A stretch of 64,000 nucleotides of DNA from assembly GCF_007655135.1 (NCBI RefSeq), contig NC_045132.1, positions 14,136,001 to 14,200,000 of the forward strand. The letters run 5' to 3'. The DNA is from Punica granatum (Eukaryota > Streptophyta > Magnoliopsida > Myrtales > Lythraceae). How positions within the stretch are numbered: position 1 is the first letter of the stretch; the number at the start of each line of letters is the position of its first letter. Of the stretch, positions 62,551 through 64,000 are shown piece after piece. The notes under the pieces were generated by a model. It was not told the origin of the DNA and searched no databases. It saw only the letters and a program-made list of their open reading frames with translations. The position numbers were made by a program, and so were the translations under genes.

Positions 62551-63555
62551 ATCAACATGATCAACATTTGTCCCTTAGGTAAGTACGAAACCAAGAAGGA
62601 GGAGCCAACGCTCTTCGTCATTGACTACGTCCCAGTAGAGATCTCATATGCTACTACGGAATCTGCTTCCTCGCTAGCCCCGTTTGTCATCCAGACCCCG
62701 CCCCGAGTCCGGTACCAGAACAACAAAGTCCCCTGGACTTACGAGGCCAATATCGAGGGCCTTGAGAAGCAAATGGACGTGCTTGGCATGACTTGCTCGG
62801 GCCATGTCTACGAGAATCCCCAGGCCGAAAGCAAAGGAATGTCACCTTCCATCATGTCCGAAACCGCCCCGGCAATCTCAAAAAGGAACGTGACTGATGA
62901 AGAAGTCGATGCCTTCATCAAAGTCATAAAGGCGAGTGAGTACAAGGACGTGGAGCAAATGGGCAAGTCCCCAACCACATTTCACTCATCGCCATCCTCT
63001 GGAGCTCTGAGCCCTATGGGAGGCAATATTGAAGGTCCTCACTACAGCCCACGTCCCTAAGGAGATTACTCCGGATAGGATCGAGGAGACCGTGGGCTCG
63101 ATCTTCTCGGACCACATCTCCTTCTCGGACGATGAACTTCCCTCTGAGGGGTATTTGTTTTCTCATTCAATGCGCATCGTGTGCAAATGCAACAAATTTG
63201 TGGTCGGCTGAGTGATGATCGACAAAGGCTTGAAGCTCAAGGTGTGCCCCATCTCGGCCCTCAAACAGATGAGCATCAACTTGAACTGCATTCGTCCGAG
63301 CAAAACTACAGTCTAAGCTTTCGACGACTCGAGAAGGGAGGTGAATGGAGAGATCGAGCTGCACGCCCAAATCGGCTCGTGCTCATTCAATATCACTTTT
63401 CAAGTCCTCGATATTTCCAACGCGTTCAGCCTTTTTCTTGAGAGACCGTGGATCCATTATGCCAGGGTAGTCCCTTCCAGTCTGCACCAGAAAGTGAAGT
63501 GCTTTGTCGAAGACGACCTCATCACTATCAACAACGAGGAACACTATGCGTAGTA
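62551..63555 (+). pseudogene. Decayed Ty3/gypsy gag-protease fragment
   Basis: Consecutive open pieces in different frames follow the gag-to-protease region of Tat-type elements. They are a segment with a KVPWTYEA phrase, a TCSGHVY phrase and TDEEVDAFIKVIKASEY (62,590-63,057); then VPKEI.., SDDELPSEG (63,040-63,205); then a segment with GEIELHAQIGSC, ITFQVLDIS and RPWIHYA (63,335-63,550), the C-terminal part of a retropepsin-like domain. The usual Asp-Asn/Thr-Gly-Ser active-site segment (63,213-63,245) is altered to D-K-G-L and a stop precedes it, so no active protease is made. It is cut off on the left by the LTR block and has no polymerase after it in the window. Confidence 0.7.
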
Positions 63556-64000
63556 CTAACCATACTCGCTCCTGTTAGCATGACATTAACGACTGACGTC
63601 AGCATGATGTCAATGACTGACATCATGCTCATGTCAGTGGCTAGTTGATCCTAGATGCGTTCAAATTGAAAATCCATTGCTTTTTCACCTTGAAATTTTT
63701 TAAAACATTACAAAACGGCTCATGAGTCCCCTCTATTTCAATTTCATGTCAAGAGGACTTTTGGACATTTCATGTGCTAGAGCTCTTGCCAAAATGACCC
63801 AAAATCTCTAAAGTTCAACCTAGTTCTAGTATAGTGGAGTAGGAAAATGGAAGAAGACTTTCCCAGCTCCGATTGTAGACGCTCGATCCTTCCGAAACGA
63901 CTCGAACTAAGGTAATTAAAGACTCCAAGGCCGCTGTTCAGCCCGGATTCCAAGCTTCCTAGTTTGTTCTCAGGTCGGTTTTACACTTTTCTTCTTCATT
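63556..64000. other. Flank after the gag-protease fragment
   Basis: 63,580-63,645 holds overlapping TGACATCA/TGATGTCA phrases, a small imperfect palindromic array. The remainder has no recognisable coding sequence. Confidence 0.35.

Noticed and set aside
1..64000. tRNA, rRNA or CRISPR-like arrays
   Set aside because: I looked for clover-leaf boxes, ribosomal sequence and regularly spaced repeats. The only regular array is the 192 bp LTR minisatellite, and the tRNA-like match at 27,447-27,463 is a retrotransposon primer-binding site.

Overview
This window looks like nuclear DNA of a flowering plant, most likely a eudicot. It is AT-rich, its genes have GT-AG introns, it carries a chloroplast-targeted peroxiredoxin Q gene and a 15-exon gibberellin-type diterpene cyclase gene, and the space between is filled with plant transposable elements. 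I cannot name the species.

Three genes look intact, all on the minus strand. (1) 2,297-2,893: a single-exon, 198-residue DUF761 protein. (2) 12,618-14,402: four-exon PRXQ, 215 residues. (3) 33,981-48,684: fifteen-exon ent-copalyl diphosphate synthase (CPS), 822 residues, with all exon phases matching. I see no functional link between them beyond proximity. CPS makes ent-copalyl diphosphate in plastids for gibberellins; PRXQ detoxifies peroxides in chloroplasts; the DUF761 protein has no defined role.

The rest is mostly mobile DNA. Four small elements with long inverted ends and exact 9-10 bp target duplications (Mutator-like MITEs) lie at 5,600, 25,551, 46,297 and 50,909. A 1.7 kb fold-back element at 9,782-11,490 carries a captured GRF zinc-finger gene fragment in both arms. 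A second fold-back lies at 7,000-8,060, and a dead hAT transposase at 18,000-19,460. CPS introns hold MITEs, a LINE-like insertion and long microsatellites. Upstream of CPS (50,770-52,506) are two pieces of a duplicated CPS 5' end, broken by later insertions.

Two regions are built from one Ty3/gypsy family with unusually long (about 5 kb) LTRs. At 26,130-32,481 there is a minus-strand 5' LTR, a primer-binding site and a decayed gag. At 52,503-63,560 there is a degraded plus-strand LTR, then a block (55,269-62,550) bounded by the 5 bp duplication ATCAA in which two copies of the LTR lie in opposite orientation as a giant palindrome with arms of about 3.4 kb, then a decayed gag-protease piece. 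The palindrome is the most unusual structure here, because transcription from either LTR promoter would give a long hairpin RNA. I found no sign of a wholly new enzymatic or defence system.
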